From Scatophagus argus (taxonomy: Eukaryota; Chordata; Actinopteri; Scatophagidae), in assembly GCF_020382885.2 (NCBI RefSeq), contig NC_058512.1:9326802-9390801 (forward strand): a stretch of DNA of 64,000 bases, in the 5' to 3' direction. The notes beneath the pieces are model-generated. The model was given only the letters and a program-made list of their open reading frames with translations. It was not told the DNA's origin and did not search any database. The first letter of the stretch is position 1. The number at the start of each line of letters is the position of its first letter. The position numbers were made by a program, and so were the translations under genes. Positions 1 through 12,900 of the stretch are shown in pieces.

Positions 1-197
1 ACCAAATGCACTAACTGATGCAAATCTCCACTATCAGATGAAATAGTGTGTCCATAATATAAATAAAATATGGTGGCGATTAGAAGTTACTTACGATAAA
101 TAAAAACCTTCTTCTTTCTAACAGAAAGCCATTGAATAAATTTCCATAGAGCCACATAAGAGATATCAAATAACAGAGTGCTGGAAGAAGTTCTTAC
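1..197. other. wdr70 intron, no exon seen
   Basis: The donor of wdr70 exon 6 (GTAAGAA, read on the minus strand) lies at 196-197. The rest of this stretch is AT-rich. I see no sequence resembling the next WDR70 exon. Confidence 0.6.
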
Positions 198-2650
198 TGT
201 CTTGGTGCCGTGCTGCAGGGTGATTTCATGAGTGTCTGGAATCCTCTTCACTGGATTCTAGGTTGGAAAGTTGAGATGAACATAAGGAAACAGTAAAAGA
301 TTGAAGAAGGGTGAATTAAGCATCTAGTAATAATGTAGCACTTTATTCCAAGACTCAATTACACATGACATTTTAACTTTAATGGGTTACATGACTAAAA
401 AGCATGGAATCACAGTCATGAGCTGCAAATGAATGACTGGGAACAGTTACACCATTGGATACAAAAGGTTAGGCTCTGCGCTATTTCACTCAACTCGAGA
501 GTGAAAATACTCCTCATGTGAAAACTGACATCCTTTATAGTTTAACACTGAAAACTGATTATATTTTCTTTTGCTGCCATCTACTGGGGAAAGCTTAAAA
601 GTATCCCACAGTACAAACAAAAAAGATGCCTTAAATGGCTTTTGTCACTGAGGACATTTATTCACAATAGGAAAAACGGCTCAAATCCATTTAGTTGCTT
701 CAGTTGTTGTCTCACTGCCACACTGTCATGGCTTAAAGGGACACTTGAAAAAAAATATAGCGAATGTTAACATTATTACCAACAGCTGTGTTTTTCCAGC
801 TGACAATTCAAAATGACTGCTGTAAAGAGATTGAACTTTTTAAACAGAATAAATAAAAACTGAAGTAGATTAGGGTAGTGGACCATAAAGAATATTTTTG
901 GTGTGTAATGCCTACTATTAAGAAGGACATACATCATCATCGCCATCTTGCGCCTCCCCTTCATCATCATCATCTTCATCACTTTGAGCCGTGCTGCCAG
1001 TGTAACCTGGTGGATGAGGCCGTGGTTCATGGTCATCATTATCATCATCATGAGTTGTATGTTGAGGAGGCACTGGAGGCCCGATAAGGTCTGAGTCTGA
1101 GTCACTGTCACTGTCACTGTCATTACTGCTCTCACTCTCCTGTTTTCTAAGAAGAAAAAAAAAGCACAATAATCAATTAGAGCAAAAACTTATGTTTTAC
1201 ATACTGTAATAAAGTATTTGTAAATAATCAAACAATAAAAAAATCACTGCTTACCTGGAAGAAGCAGCTATAGTTTTGTCTCTCTGAGTATGGGTTGGCG
1301 ATGTGACTGATTTGGAGCTCTCCCCTTCCTCCTCCATCTGACTAGCCTTCTGCCGCTCCTCTATGGCAGAAAAATTTACAGTAAAGACACAAATGCCCTG
1401 ATGACAGAATGACTATTAAACAGCTCATTATGCTGGTAAACCTACCTAAAACATGCTGACTCCTCTCAATGGCTGTTCGCCGGGTCTGTTCAAAAATGGC
1501 ATCCAGGTCAAATGTGCGGGCCTTCTTACCTGGTGGGAACAAAGACAACTTACTTGACCAATAACTGACAAAAGCAGACAGCTTATCATATGAAAAATAA
1601 GTTGTGTTTGCCAAAGTATTTTGCACACCAAACCCAGAGAATCCCATGACAGATGCAATGTCTCCATGGCCACTCATCTTGCCCGATGCTGGAACAGAAG
1701 CAAATATATTGTTTATTTTGGGGCATCTTGCCATGAAAACTGTGAGGGCAATTTGCTTTTCACAAACATGCTCAAAGAGCAAAGAGCTCAAAGAGTTATG
1801 TGGTTTCCTTTCTAAGTAAAGCAGCCTCAAGTACAGAGAACCCTTCAGTGCCCCTTGACAAGTAATTGTTTCAAAAGGGGGAAACTAGTTTAAAGAGGGG
1901 GGAAAAATTATATAGCCAAAAACAAGAATATAAAAGTAACTAAATATAAGTAAGTGCACTTACTTAAGTACTGTTGTTAAGTATAATTTTAATGTACCTG
2001 TACTTTACTTGAGTATTTAAATGGTATCACCACTGCAAGAACATAACAATAACGTTGGATCATAAACTTCGCATAAGAGACCTAAGATGCAACGCAATTG
2101 AAGAAAGCCAATATTTTACCTGTGCACTGGTTCATACACATTAACTCGCTCCCCGCCCTAATAAAAGCATAACTTTAACTGTTGTATCAAACATAAAAGC
2201 CTCCAGTACAAAGGATGTGAATCCCACAAAATTTTCCGAAATGGTATGCTAGAAAATAAAATACTGAACCTTGGCAGTTAGCTAATGATATCATTTCAGC
2301 TTGAATGAGAATAACAGATCTAACAATGACAAGAGGCCCAATTATTTCTCACCGGAAAGACAACTGTAGCTTTTCAGGACAATTTAACAAGCGAAATGCT
2401 TTTAGAGCTCTGAGTTGTAAAGTGAAGAATATAAGCAGTCAAATAAGCTAGCCATACCAGTAACGAAACAACGACGTCTGTTTCTTTTCTCACATTAGCT
2501 TAAGGTAGCTAACTGATAAATGTCAAACAAATAGGAAATACAGCCCAATATATCTGCACATACATGTAAATCGCGTAAAATGAATGTATAAAACTTTACG
2601 CTGAGTGACAGGCATAACTTTCTACCTTCATCCACTTTGCTGGGATCCAT
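198..2650 (-). CDS. wdr70: WD repeat-containing protein 70, N-terminal part (gene runs off the left edge)
   Basis: Six coding exons: 2626-2650, 1629-1688, 1446-1529, 1255-1360, 933-1146 and 198-257. They join in phase to 183 codons starting MDPSKVDEASGKMSGHGD. Diagnostic WDR70 motifs are MGFSGFGKKARTFDLDAIFE followed by QTRRTAIERS (exons 2-3), LIGPPVPP after an acidic Ser/Asp stretch (exon 5), and NPVKRIPDTHEITLQHGTKT just before the first WD40 blade (exon 6). The WD40 propeller itself is not in the window; nothing in 1-197 continues it. The start at 2650 is the only ATG that feeds exon 2 in frame. Exon 5 is built on short tandem repeats coding Asp-Ser pairs and an Asp/Glu run, so its length probably varies between fish. 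WDR70 is known as a nuclear WD40 protein linked to CUL4-DDB1 ubiquitin ligase and H2B monoubiquitination at DNA breaks; that is family knowledge, not visible here. Confidence 0.93.
1932..2024 (+). repeat. Degenerate 'AAGTA' interspersed repeat in wdr70 intron 1
   Basis: The stretch reads as repeated AAGTA/ACTTA words ending in tactttacttgagtattt. I recognise this as a common percomorph dispersed repeat, of which another copy seems to lie at 24055-24180. The family name and class are not certain. It lies in the 936-base intron between wdr70 coding exons 1 and 2, which otherwise shows nothing I can identify. Confidence 0.5.
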
Positions 2651-3676
2651 GTTTTCAAATACGAAGATTACCTTTAACCCCCGGAAGTTCTTTCTTCTTC
2701 TTCTTGTTCTTCTTGTTCTGCGCATGTTGGGGCGCTGCTGATGCACACTCCTCTGTACGGAACTCTAGCGTCCGTTTAGATTCATTTCTTTTAAGGCTGT
2801 TTACACCATAGCAAAGCACAGGCAACAACAACAGATAAAAATGGTCTCACATATTATGCAAATAACCTTCTTCCAGTGTAATCTAAAGTGTGAGCTGTTC
2901 TGATCATAGACTGGAGGAATATGATCCACATGTTCAGTCCAGGGTTTTATAGACTTAAACATTGAAGAGATGCTAACTATAACCAGTTTAGAGGAACAGA
3001 AAACTTCATCATGGAATTTCTCTAAAGCTCTTTACTGCTTTTACTGCTTTTGCTGTTCCAACAAAATTCCAGTATATAAGGCAATAAAAGAAACTGAAGA
3101 AGCTATCAGTTGTCTTACACTGAATACTGTTAATGGAAACGTTTCTGTCTGCATGATAAATGTTGAGAACTCATATTAAATCATATTAAAACACATGCTT
3201 GTGTGATCAGGCCATATGAACGACAGCAATGAAAATGACAGGAAATAGCTTTAAATACTTGAATCCAGATTTTTAATAGCAGGGACCACTGTAATATAAA
3301 AATAAATTGCACATGTAGAAAACTTTACACACACACTCATACGCACACAAATGGCACAAAAAAAATTATTCTAAAGAACAAGAAATCACTGAAGATATAA
3401 TATATAAAAATATTCAATTCAAAATCTTACATGAAAATTACATTACATTTAATTTATGATAGGTGCACTTTACTACTAAAATTTAATATCACAGCTGATC
3501 AAATCTAATTTATTTCAGCATGTCTAAAACATAACATTTTTAATCATAGTTTCAAATGCTTCTGATTTAAAACACATTTAATAGGCACATTAAATATTTT
3601 AGGGTTTTTTTTCTCCCAAGAATATACCATAGTGTCATCACAGTGTTCTTTTTCCTTTTTCTCGAGAGACTCAACC
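2651..3676. other. wdr70 5' flank and cplane1 3' UTR (tandem spacer)
   Basis: About 1 kb separates the wdr70 start codon from the cplane1 stop codon; both genes run on the minus strand. The right part should be the cplane1 3' UTR. A minus-strand AATAAA at 3509-3514 is a candidate poly(A) signal about 165 bases after the stop. The left part must hold the wdr70 promoter; a clear TATA box is not seen. Short ORFs here have no family resemblance. Confidence 0.5.
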
Positions 3677-6600
3677 TCAAGTTTCCTCTGCAGCCACCAT
3701 CCTCTCAATAGCGGCCCAGTCTATTTTGCTGAGGTTGCTGCTGCCGGTCTCAGACAGGTTGTCCAGCCAGTCCAAGTCTGACACACCAGCTCTGGCACCA
3801 TCATCTTGCTCACTCAACAGTCCAGCTGCAACCTGAGAGATGTGTAATAAATGTATGAAATGTGACACAAAATCATGTCGTCTGTCAACAAAAAAAGTAT
3901 GGCATTAAAAACTGAAGCAGAGGACAGTCATTTGAGAGTGACTTAGAGGTTACTTCTCATCTGCAAAGTGCAAGAAAAATATGATTCTTACTATACTAGA
4001 TTCCTTTGGAAGCAGCAGCCTATTCAGTCCTGAAGTGGGGTCCCAAACGTTGACCTCTTGCTCTTCCATCCTTGTATACTCGCTCAGGATCCTTCTCCCT
4101 GCAGAAGTCCTTCCTGAAGGAGTTTTGCTCAGTTCCATCTTTTTCTGGTTGCCGACATGCCGTTCCTCACTCTGGCTGGCTGTGTGCAGTTTAGTGTGGC
4201 TCTTTGTGTCAGTGAGCATGCCACGCCGGGTCACCTGAGACAGACGGTCCCTTGGCAGAGAGGTCGCTAACACAACACGTTTGGAGAATTTAACATTATT
4301 GTTTTGACAACAGAGTGAAAATCAATGTAGCTGTAGCTGAACATCATCATGGCACCTGGTCTATGTAGTCCCAGTCTCCTGCGGCGATCCTCTGATGGCT
4401 GTCCCTGCATCTCAGTGGTCCATGGACAAAGGTGGGATTGAGCTTGTCCTGACTTAAGACTTCTTTTATCATTGGCAGATACACTGTAAGCCCTAGGAAA
4501 AAAGATCAATTATCTCCATTACTAAATCCAGCTAATTTTCAGTGTTTCAAAAACAGGTTTGGGTCTGTGCAAAATCTGATCACAGTGGAATAATTCATGA
4601 ATGATTAATGTTTTGTTTAAAAGCTAGATCAGAGTACAATTATTCTTTAATGAGACATGATCCTGGTCAGATTACGGTTTGCATAAATACCTGTGAGTGC
4701 CAATGGGGGGTGGAGCAGAGTTGGATCGTGTAGTTAAGGCTGCTGATAAACATTCAGTTCGTGAAGAATTGAGTACAGTTGGAGGACTTGTGGAAAAATC
4801 ACCAGCCAAGGAACAGGCATCATGGGTCCTCTGGTTGTATTGCTCCAGTAGCATGAGCCTATTAAATCAAATGGAAACAACAGCTGCACACATGCACGTC
4901 TCATGAGCACAGACAATGTAAAGAGACACATACTTTTCTTTTTCCTCTCTGGTTCTCCAAACGGTTCCTCGATTTTTTGCTGGTGTCTGCAGAGGCACAG
5001 CAAATGAACAACAATGTGGATGTAATAAAAAAAATAATATACAACGGAATATCAATTCTGCTAAAGAGGCATGCATATCTTACTGCTCCTCCAGAGGAAG
5101 TAAAAGGTTTGCGCTCCCTCTCCCTCAGGCTCTCTCTGTGTTTTTGATAAACAGCCAGTCTTTCCCTCTGTTTCCTTCTCATCCAGATCCTCAGCTCTTT
5201 CCTCTCATCCTCTGGAAGGACACGTTCCTGTGACAACCAGCTGCTTTGCTTCTGGTTCAACCTGCTGGGGGTCACATTACTTTTCAGCTCAGCGATAATC
5301 ATAGTTGTTTAGTCAATTATTTGGACAGCGCTGCATTTTAGTAGGTACCATACCTCCTATGGTACGCAGTCTGTGTACTTGACAAATCCAGGTCAGTCGG
5401 GGATAAATACCCTTCCTTCACCAACTCGTCTAAGATTTCTACTGTATCAGATAGCCCGGTCTGACCTAGATCCTCATCTGCCCATCTAGACATGGACAAG
5501 TAGAGGGCAGAATATTGAAAAAAATAGCAGTCCGGTTTACACATCCACAACAGCCAATAAAACGATTAAAAAACATCAGGTTTATTTCAACTTACGCAGG
5601 AGACGTTCCAGATGCCTCAGCCAACTGATCTCTCGTTACTGTGGGAGCAACACAAACATTAAAACAGATGAGATAAAATTTCTTACAACATGACTCCACT
5701 GTGAAAATAACCTTCATCTAAAATCACTCCAACAGTGCATCAACTGATTTGAGTCTACTAAAATTAAATTGTATCTTTACTTGGAGAGGTGTGAAAGTAA
5801 GAAGGATCAGCATTGTGACCGTGAGATGAAGTGGAAAAATGAAAAGATGGCTTCTTTTCGGAAGAGCAGGAATCATTAAGAACCACAGGTCCTTCTTCAT
5901 GATTTTCTTCATCCTCCTCAAAGGCATTTAGCTCAGTTGAAATGTCCAGTCGTGGTATCCATGCTGTTTGAGGCAGAGAATGTACCATAGCGTCTTAAGG
6001 AGGTTTTCACAAATTGAGGTGCAATATGGAATTCTATTAAACCTGCAACTTGGTTTTTGTTTCTGTGTTTTGAGGACCTGAATGAACAGTTCTAATGCTT
6101 ACCCTCATGTGGGACAGACAGTCTAACAGTTTTTTTTACTGCACTGGTCGTCTTCACGTCAGTAGCCAGGACTGGTGTGAGCTTTTCAATAGTGTTCACC
6201 AGCTAGAGGGACAAAGCAGGACACAGAATGACATATTACATACCCCTTTCTTCCTTTGAGGCCAATTTGTAAACTTGGTTGTCGTTACATGTTTATCTAC
6301 CATCCTGGAGTTGGAAAAATCCATCTCTAGACAATCTGCAATGTTTTGTAGAGCAGCCAACTGAGCGTCCAACTCTGACAGACGAGAGGAGAACCAGACT
6401 GTGGGAGGTGGGGATGAGACACTGTGAGGCCCAACGCTCTGGGTCTTAATGGCCTGACAGATTTCAGAGTCAGATGGATCTGGCAACTCTTGCAGAATGA
6501 TTCTCTCTGGATTCATACTGGGCTCAGTGTGGCTGAGTGACAGTGACTCCTCAGGGATATCTAGAGTTTATAATACAAAATTTTTAGAACACATTTTACC

Positions 6601-6923
6601 AATAGTATTGTGCTTCACCACAAATCTTATTGTATTCAGTATTAAGACGCAGCTGCATTAGACTTTCAGTATAAAGACATATGAAAACCTGTGTGAGTTG
6701 TGGGTTTCAAGAAATCTTGTGGAATGATGTTTTTGGGTTGTGAATCAGCAGCAGCAGCACTCCTAATGACAGAGGTCGCAAGTACATGAAGCTGAGCAGA
6801 AGAAGGTGAAGAAGGACGGATGGAGGGAGCATCTGGTGTCCCTCGGCTAAGACGTGGCAAGTCCTGATGCTGGGCTTTGTCTTCTAGATCCAAGACACTT
6901 ATGAACCGGCGGCCATTCAGATC
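3677..6923 (-). CDS. cplane1: cplane1 coding exons 37-48: C-terminal region
   Basis: Exons: 6689-6923, 6301-6560, 6103-6202, 5781-5993, 5596-5638, 5354-5485, 5084-5264, 4934-4986, 4691-4858, 4356-4492, 3992-4266, 3677-3832. They code the last 650 residues. Exon 38 has LSELDAQLAALQNIADCLEM, exon 42 LSDTVEILDELVKEGYLSPT, and exon 43 a strongly charged helix (ERKELRIWMRRKQRERLAVY) that could form a coiled coil. Exon 44 must start at 4986: the alternative acceptor seven bases on leads to a stop in exon 45, whereas this one gives TPAKNRGTVWRTREEKEK then LMLLEQYNQRTHDACSL. The last exon ends LSKIDWAAIERMVAAEET and a TGA at 3677-3679. Pfam places a Joubert-associated domain in the C-terminal part of this family; I cannot set its limits. 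Confidence 0.9.
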
Positions 6924-9900
6924 CTGAGCGACAAAGAAAAGTGAATCAAAATATCTCTTCAAATACTACCCCTCCAGCCCCGCTACTATGTCTGCTCTCT
7001 TACCAGATTCTTCTCTGGTCCCTGTGGGGTCTCCTCTGTGTCTTGAACAAGGTACTCATTGCAAAACTGCAGTTTCCTTGAACTTTGTGCTAGATGGGTA
7101 AACACACACACAAATGCAAAGTATCATTATATATACGCAACAAATAAAAAGCAGTAGATCCCCATTTTTAAATCAACTTACATTCAGGCCTACTAGCAGG
7201 CACAGAGGCAGACACGGCTTTATCCACAAGTGTAGGAGGACAAGCTGAGGGAAAATAATCAACATCAAGTCTTTTGAAAACATGCACTTGAAAAGTGGTA
7301 TAGAAAATGGATGGATGGCAAGAAATACAAGCAACCTCTGTGTAACAACATTACAACTGTGCAAGCCTGCTGATATATTACCACAGCATCAATTCTAACC
7401 CAAACTCTGACTCACCGTGGTCTGTGTTGGTGAAAGCATCATGACACTCTGGGGGTCTTTTACATGTGGAAGCAAATGCATGGAGCTCAGCTGAGGTGGA
7501 AATGGCCTTGTCCAATAATCTCTGACCAGTCAGCAAAGAGTCGGAGGACCCTGTGGGTTTAAGATGATTAGAAAAATAACGACAGTTCAATAAAAGTCAA
7601 AACTCAAAATTACAATGTCCAGTCAAGAATTAAAATTTACTTTGTGCAGCACGGTAAAAAGAATTCAAATTAATGCCATCTCTTAGAGATGTAACTGTAA
7701 TTGTTTCTCAAGCTCTCTTGAGAAACCCCTGCTCCTTGTTTGTCAAGTTCTCTGTTTTCATTCTTTACACAACTATTTCTGCTGTTCAACTCCTGTCTTC
7801 CAGCAGAGACTGCCTGAAAAGCATTATCCTTCAGTAGTTTGTCTGATGAAACATGCAGGTGTAATTAGGTATTGTATTTGACACTAACCAAATGGAATGG
7901 CAGCATCCTGTCCAGGAATAATCTCTTCTGCAGCTGCAGTCTCCTCATTTATAGGCTCTTTTGTTGGCTGTAGTCATATAGGAAGAAACGATGGACAGTA
8001 TAATTACACACAAAATACACAAAATACTTCTGATTAGACTTAATCTTACCTCTTGTATCAGGATAATCGAGTCATTCGGTCTGAAAGTGACCTCTGTTTT
8101 TCCTGCTCTCCTTGCCTTCTCTCTCCTCTTTTGCCTATAAACAACACACAGTATAAAAGTAAAGCAGCAAGCTTAAAAAAAGAAAAACAATAACTAGCTA
8201 ATATGTGATTGCCTCTTGCTGGAGTTAAGGCTGGGCAAAGCAGTAGCTTTTCCGGCACTTTCAGTAGATGGGTCTACTCTGAGCAACCGCGGCCGAGCCT
8301 CTTCAGCATTCTGTCTCCCAATCACTGAGCTCGCCAGCTCGTCCATGGAGATGAGATGGGTCGTTTGGGCTGAAGAAGCTGCCAGAGGTAACATCTGTGG
8401 CAGAGACAGATACCTGTACATAGACTACAGTGCAAGATTTAATTATAGTAAATTTAAAAAAATCTTGAAGTGATGGATGTATTGCTTGCCATTTTTGGTC
8501 CAGATTCTATATGCAGAAGCTTGATCATAGGTGCTTCTCCCCACGGAGCTGCAAGGACTGCAGCAGGCCTGGAGGAAGGTGGTAACGGCAGTTTGGGGAA
8601 TGTGATATTGCTTGGTTGAACAGGCTGAAAATGCAGCAGTCGGAGGCCCTCAGTTGGTGCAGGTGTTTGGGTTGGTAAAACGGGAGGAAGTAGCGAGAAC
8701 TCTTGCCCCCTGAATCTCTGTGATGTCTGAATTCTTGGGTGAGTTTGATCACGTGGAGAATTAAAACTGAGTTGTCTTTTTGGAAAAGAAGATCCATCTC
8801 TTTTTTCATCTTTGGTTTTCTTTGAGTTGGATGGGTCATTGTTTTTTAACATGTTCTGATGGGATTCTATAGTTGCAGCGTTTGCGGTGTGCAGTGACTG
8901 GGATGGCAGGTAGTGTGGTGCTATGTGGTGGTGCGATGGAGGACAGTGGAGCTGAAGTAACTTCAGGCCCAAGACCCAGGGAGCAGGATCACTCTGCACG
9001 CTATCATTAGAAGGTATTAACACAGGGGCACTGTGACTGGTGGCAGTTGTGGCCAGAAGCCCTCGTGAGGGTGGGATTAAGCTCCTGCTCTTCTTAAACT
9101 GGGTTTCTGGTGAAACTGAATGGACAGAGAGTGGCTGCATTTCCTGAAGAAAAAAGAAATGGCTTTTAGCTTGGTTTCACTGTAATTTAAATACTGTTTA
9201 CATCAAAGGACAATATGTCACAACTTAACATAACACTTGAGCAATACCTCATAATTTACGCCTGCACTATTAGCAGTGGAGGGTTGATTCCTGGTGGTGT
9301 GATGTTGACCACACGTTGGAGGGGATTTTCCTGAGCTCTGTCTGACAGGCTGGTCTGCAAACATACATGCAGGCACCTGGCTGAACTGAGGGTTGTTAGA
9401 TCCTGAACTTGGAACACGTGCTTGTGTCTGAGATGCCACAGAAATATTGTTGTGAACTGGTAAGGCATTTGGTTGAGGGACGAAATTAGTAGCATAAGAT
9501 GATGGCACTTGAGGGTGTGAGGAATTCATGTTGGACTGGGCCAAAGAATAGTTCTGCTGAGCAAGTTGCAGGTTAGAAAATGAAGCTCCCAAAACCTCCA
9601 TCAGGCTCATGTGGTTGATATTCTGTAATAAAGAAAAACACTTCAGAGTCAGTTTTTAGGAGTCCACTGAGTCCAAACCTTTCTTTTTGGTCAATATGTT
9701 TCACCTGGACCAGTCTGAATAAGTCTTCACCCAGGCGTTGTCTTGTTGGTGGAGTGTGAGTGGATACAGGCTGGTTGGGGGCTGTGGCATCTGAAGCGGG
9801 TGCATCAGCTGTGGAGCTTTGCGGCTGAAGGCTTGGAGGATCCACAGGTGTGTTGTGAAGAAGCACTCCAGCTGAACCAGAATGTTCTGTGTGGACTTCT

Positions 9901-12900
9901 GGCCCAGACTGGACAGTAGGAAGCACTTGAGGCTCTGGGTTAGCATGACTGTGGCTGGCAAAACAGGCAATTTCAACAATAAGTTTCAACAGCAATTTTG
10001 GATGATTTCACCAACAAAAGGTTGATGTAGAATTAATTCCTCCAGGATTATGTCTTATTATATTTGCTTTTATAATTGAATAATTGAATTGAGAAATATG
10101 AGTTAACTACAACTGTGGTTAGCACTGTATAATATAATAAGGCTACTGAAGTAAATATGTTTTCATCACAAACTCACAGAGAGGTGGAACTGGACACGTC
10201 TTCAGTGTTTTCTGAGAAGTCCAAGTCTGCAAGCTTTAAACTCTGCAAAGGACAGAAACAACTGTTATTTGTGTTTTTGACATCACTGACAACATATACA
10301 TGAATAATAGGAATCCTGAATGTTAATATTCACTGTTTCAGGCGTGTTTCCAGAGATGTTCCCCTCGGAAACAGAGGATAACACTTCCAAGCCCTCAGTG
10401 TCACTACATTTGCCTGCAAAGATCAAACACGTCAATTAATACTCTCTGTTATTACGGTATGCAGTGCAGCAACTTGATGATGATGATGATCCAATATCAC
10501 ACAGGATCATACCTTCTTTTTCAGGTGTAACATCTAAGTCATGGAGAGATAGCTGTGGTGAACTAGATTGTCTCTGCTGAGCATCAAAGCTTAGTTGATC
10601 GTGGTCACTGGGGAGAGGCGTCCTGAGAAATGTCAGTTCATCTGGTTCATCTGTATGAGAGTCCCTGCAGGAAAATAAGTAATGTTTAAAAAAGTAGGTA
10701 AAACAGAAGAGAAACAAAGAACTGTTCTTTTATATGAAACCATGTGAAATGCTAAATCACTAATACTATAAACAAAACAAATACGTGAAACTCTAATTGT
10801 GCTGCAACATTTTTACTTCACCATTTCGTTTTCAATTACTAGACTGTTATTAATTTGCATACAAGTGTGTTCATTGCAAAAGATCAAAACATATACCATG
10901 TAGTATGCATGCAAGGCTTCTGTCTGCATTTGAGGAATTTATTTTCAGTTCATTTCACACTGGCTTGATAGAGACTTGATGTGTGTCCATTGTAAGTAAA
11001 AACATGGGGCACTCACACAGACAGCTCTTCTTGCTGTAGATTGTGATCAAGACCAACAATGGGTGTGTTGGCTGATCCAGGGTAACCTGTATCAAGACTG
11101 CTCTCTCTCTCCAGCTTGCTGTCCACCTCAGGCTGCAGCACAGGGGCTACAGTCCATTCTGTTTCTGGAAATTGGATGTGGGCACTGTAGCGGTCATTCC
11201 CGAGCAGAGCAGCAAACCTGTGCTGCATCAAGCTGAGGGAAGTGAGGACGGCAGGAGCAGAGGCTTTCACACGAATCACTACTCCATCATCAGCTGCAGT
11301 CCCTCCTCCCCTCTCTTTCTTCTTTTTGCTATGATGTCCTAGTAGCACTCTCCTATCAGCCCAGCGTACCATCCACTCCAGCAGCCTGCCCAGCTTTGGA
11401 AACTGAGCCTCTAATTCAGGGTCCAGGCCCTGCTGCAGTTCAAGCACGGCTTCCACAGAAGTTGAGGAGTCAAATATTGAGTTTTCTGACAGCTGTCTCA
11501 TGGGGAAGGCACTTCGGACAGGGCTATTTTTAGAACTAAAGAGACCTCCCTTAATTCTTTGGCCTAAAGACACAGTGTTCTGCTGTCGGAGGCCAAACAA
11601 CCCTTTTTGCCTGCCAGGTTTCAGCCCAGGAAGAGAGGATGCAGAAAGACTATTTCTGGATACGGGTGCTTCATTTGAGATGGAGGATTTTTGCAGCTCA
11701 GGTGTCGCACCTTCTTTTGTGGGCTTGTAGCAGCAGCCTGCTCTGAATAGTGGAGGATTAGTGCCTGAGTGTTTTGTCACTGGATTGTGTGCATCTCTTT
11801 GACGACGATGAATAGTTGTGAGCACATCAAAGGTGAGAGAATGCAATTCTCTCTCCCTCAGCTGGGAGGAAAAGCCCTTCAACAAAGGGAGTTCACTGCC
11901 TGAGTCCCCTCCATCAGCACTATCCTTCTCTAGCATGTAGCTGAGGAAGAGCTCCAGGAAATTTAGGTACTCTTCATCTTCCAGCTCAAATTCCCAGGTG
12001 CCAACCACTGGTAAGGAGGGCTGCTCAGTCTTCTTGGCATTGCAGCGCTGACTCTCCTCCTGAATGACACTATTAATCTTATCAGCAGTCTTCTTTGTAA
12101 GTATTTTTGCCTTTTTTGTGTTTTTGCCCCTGCAAAGAACAACACAGAGCACAGAATAAGCCATAACATATGTAGATACATTATACCTCAGTACTACTGT
12201 CTCATGCTGGCTACCTGGCCTTGGCTCTGCTATTCCTTTCAGGAGAGATTGCCTCAGACGTATTATCCACTGTGTCTCCATCACTGCACACTGGAGGGAA
12301 GCCACAGTCTGTTAAAGTGCTAGTGCTCAAACTTGTTCCCAGTGAGAGTTGCCTTAACACTGAGATCCCGTGTTTGCTTCCCTTGTCCTCCTCTTCCTCC
12401 TCTTTCTCCCACAGATGAAGTTCAGGGCGGGCCAGGTGTCTCTGCAAACGCCCAAGATGTTTTCTCCTCTGCCTGCGTTTGTCTTGAATCGCAATCATCA
12501 TTAGCTCGCTAGTTTCCTCTTTTTCCCCCTCTGAAAAACAGACAGAATGACAGAGTGATATTTCTAAACACATCACATGTGCTTAGGGAAGTCATAGACA
12601 GAAAGCTTTGAGTACTTGGAACCAAAAAAAGAAGTATCAATGAGAAAATGTAGCCATCAGGAAAGTTCCACAAAAGTAAGGAAAAAGAAATGGATCAGAA
12701 ATGGTGTCTAGGTGTTCTTACCAAGGACACTGCATTGCCTCAGTCTCTGCAGCAGTGAGTTATACTTTTCTCTGAGAGGGACTCTGACAGACTCTTCCTC
12801 CTCTGGGAAGGCTCGTACCAGCGTATCTGCCACCTAAGAATAAGAACAGGCAAGGATGAGAATCTTTGGTCTACTTCGATAGTTTATGTAAGAAAAGGCA

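Noticed and set aside
776..1135. 119-codon Met-rich frame at the wdr70 acidic exon
   Set aside because: It is an artefact of reading the GAT/CATCAT repeats of wdr70 exon 5 in the wrong frame.
4934..4979. Alternative acceptor for cplane1 exon 44 seven bases downstream
   Set aside because: It would give QKIEEPFGEPERKKK but shifts exon 45 into a frame that reaches a stop. The upstream acceptor keeps the frame.
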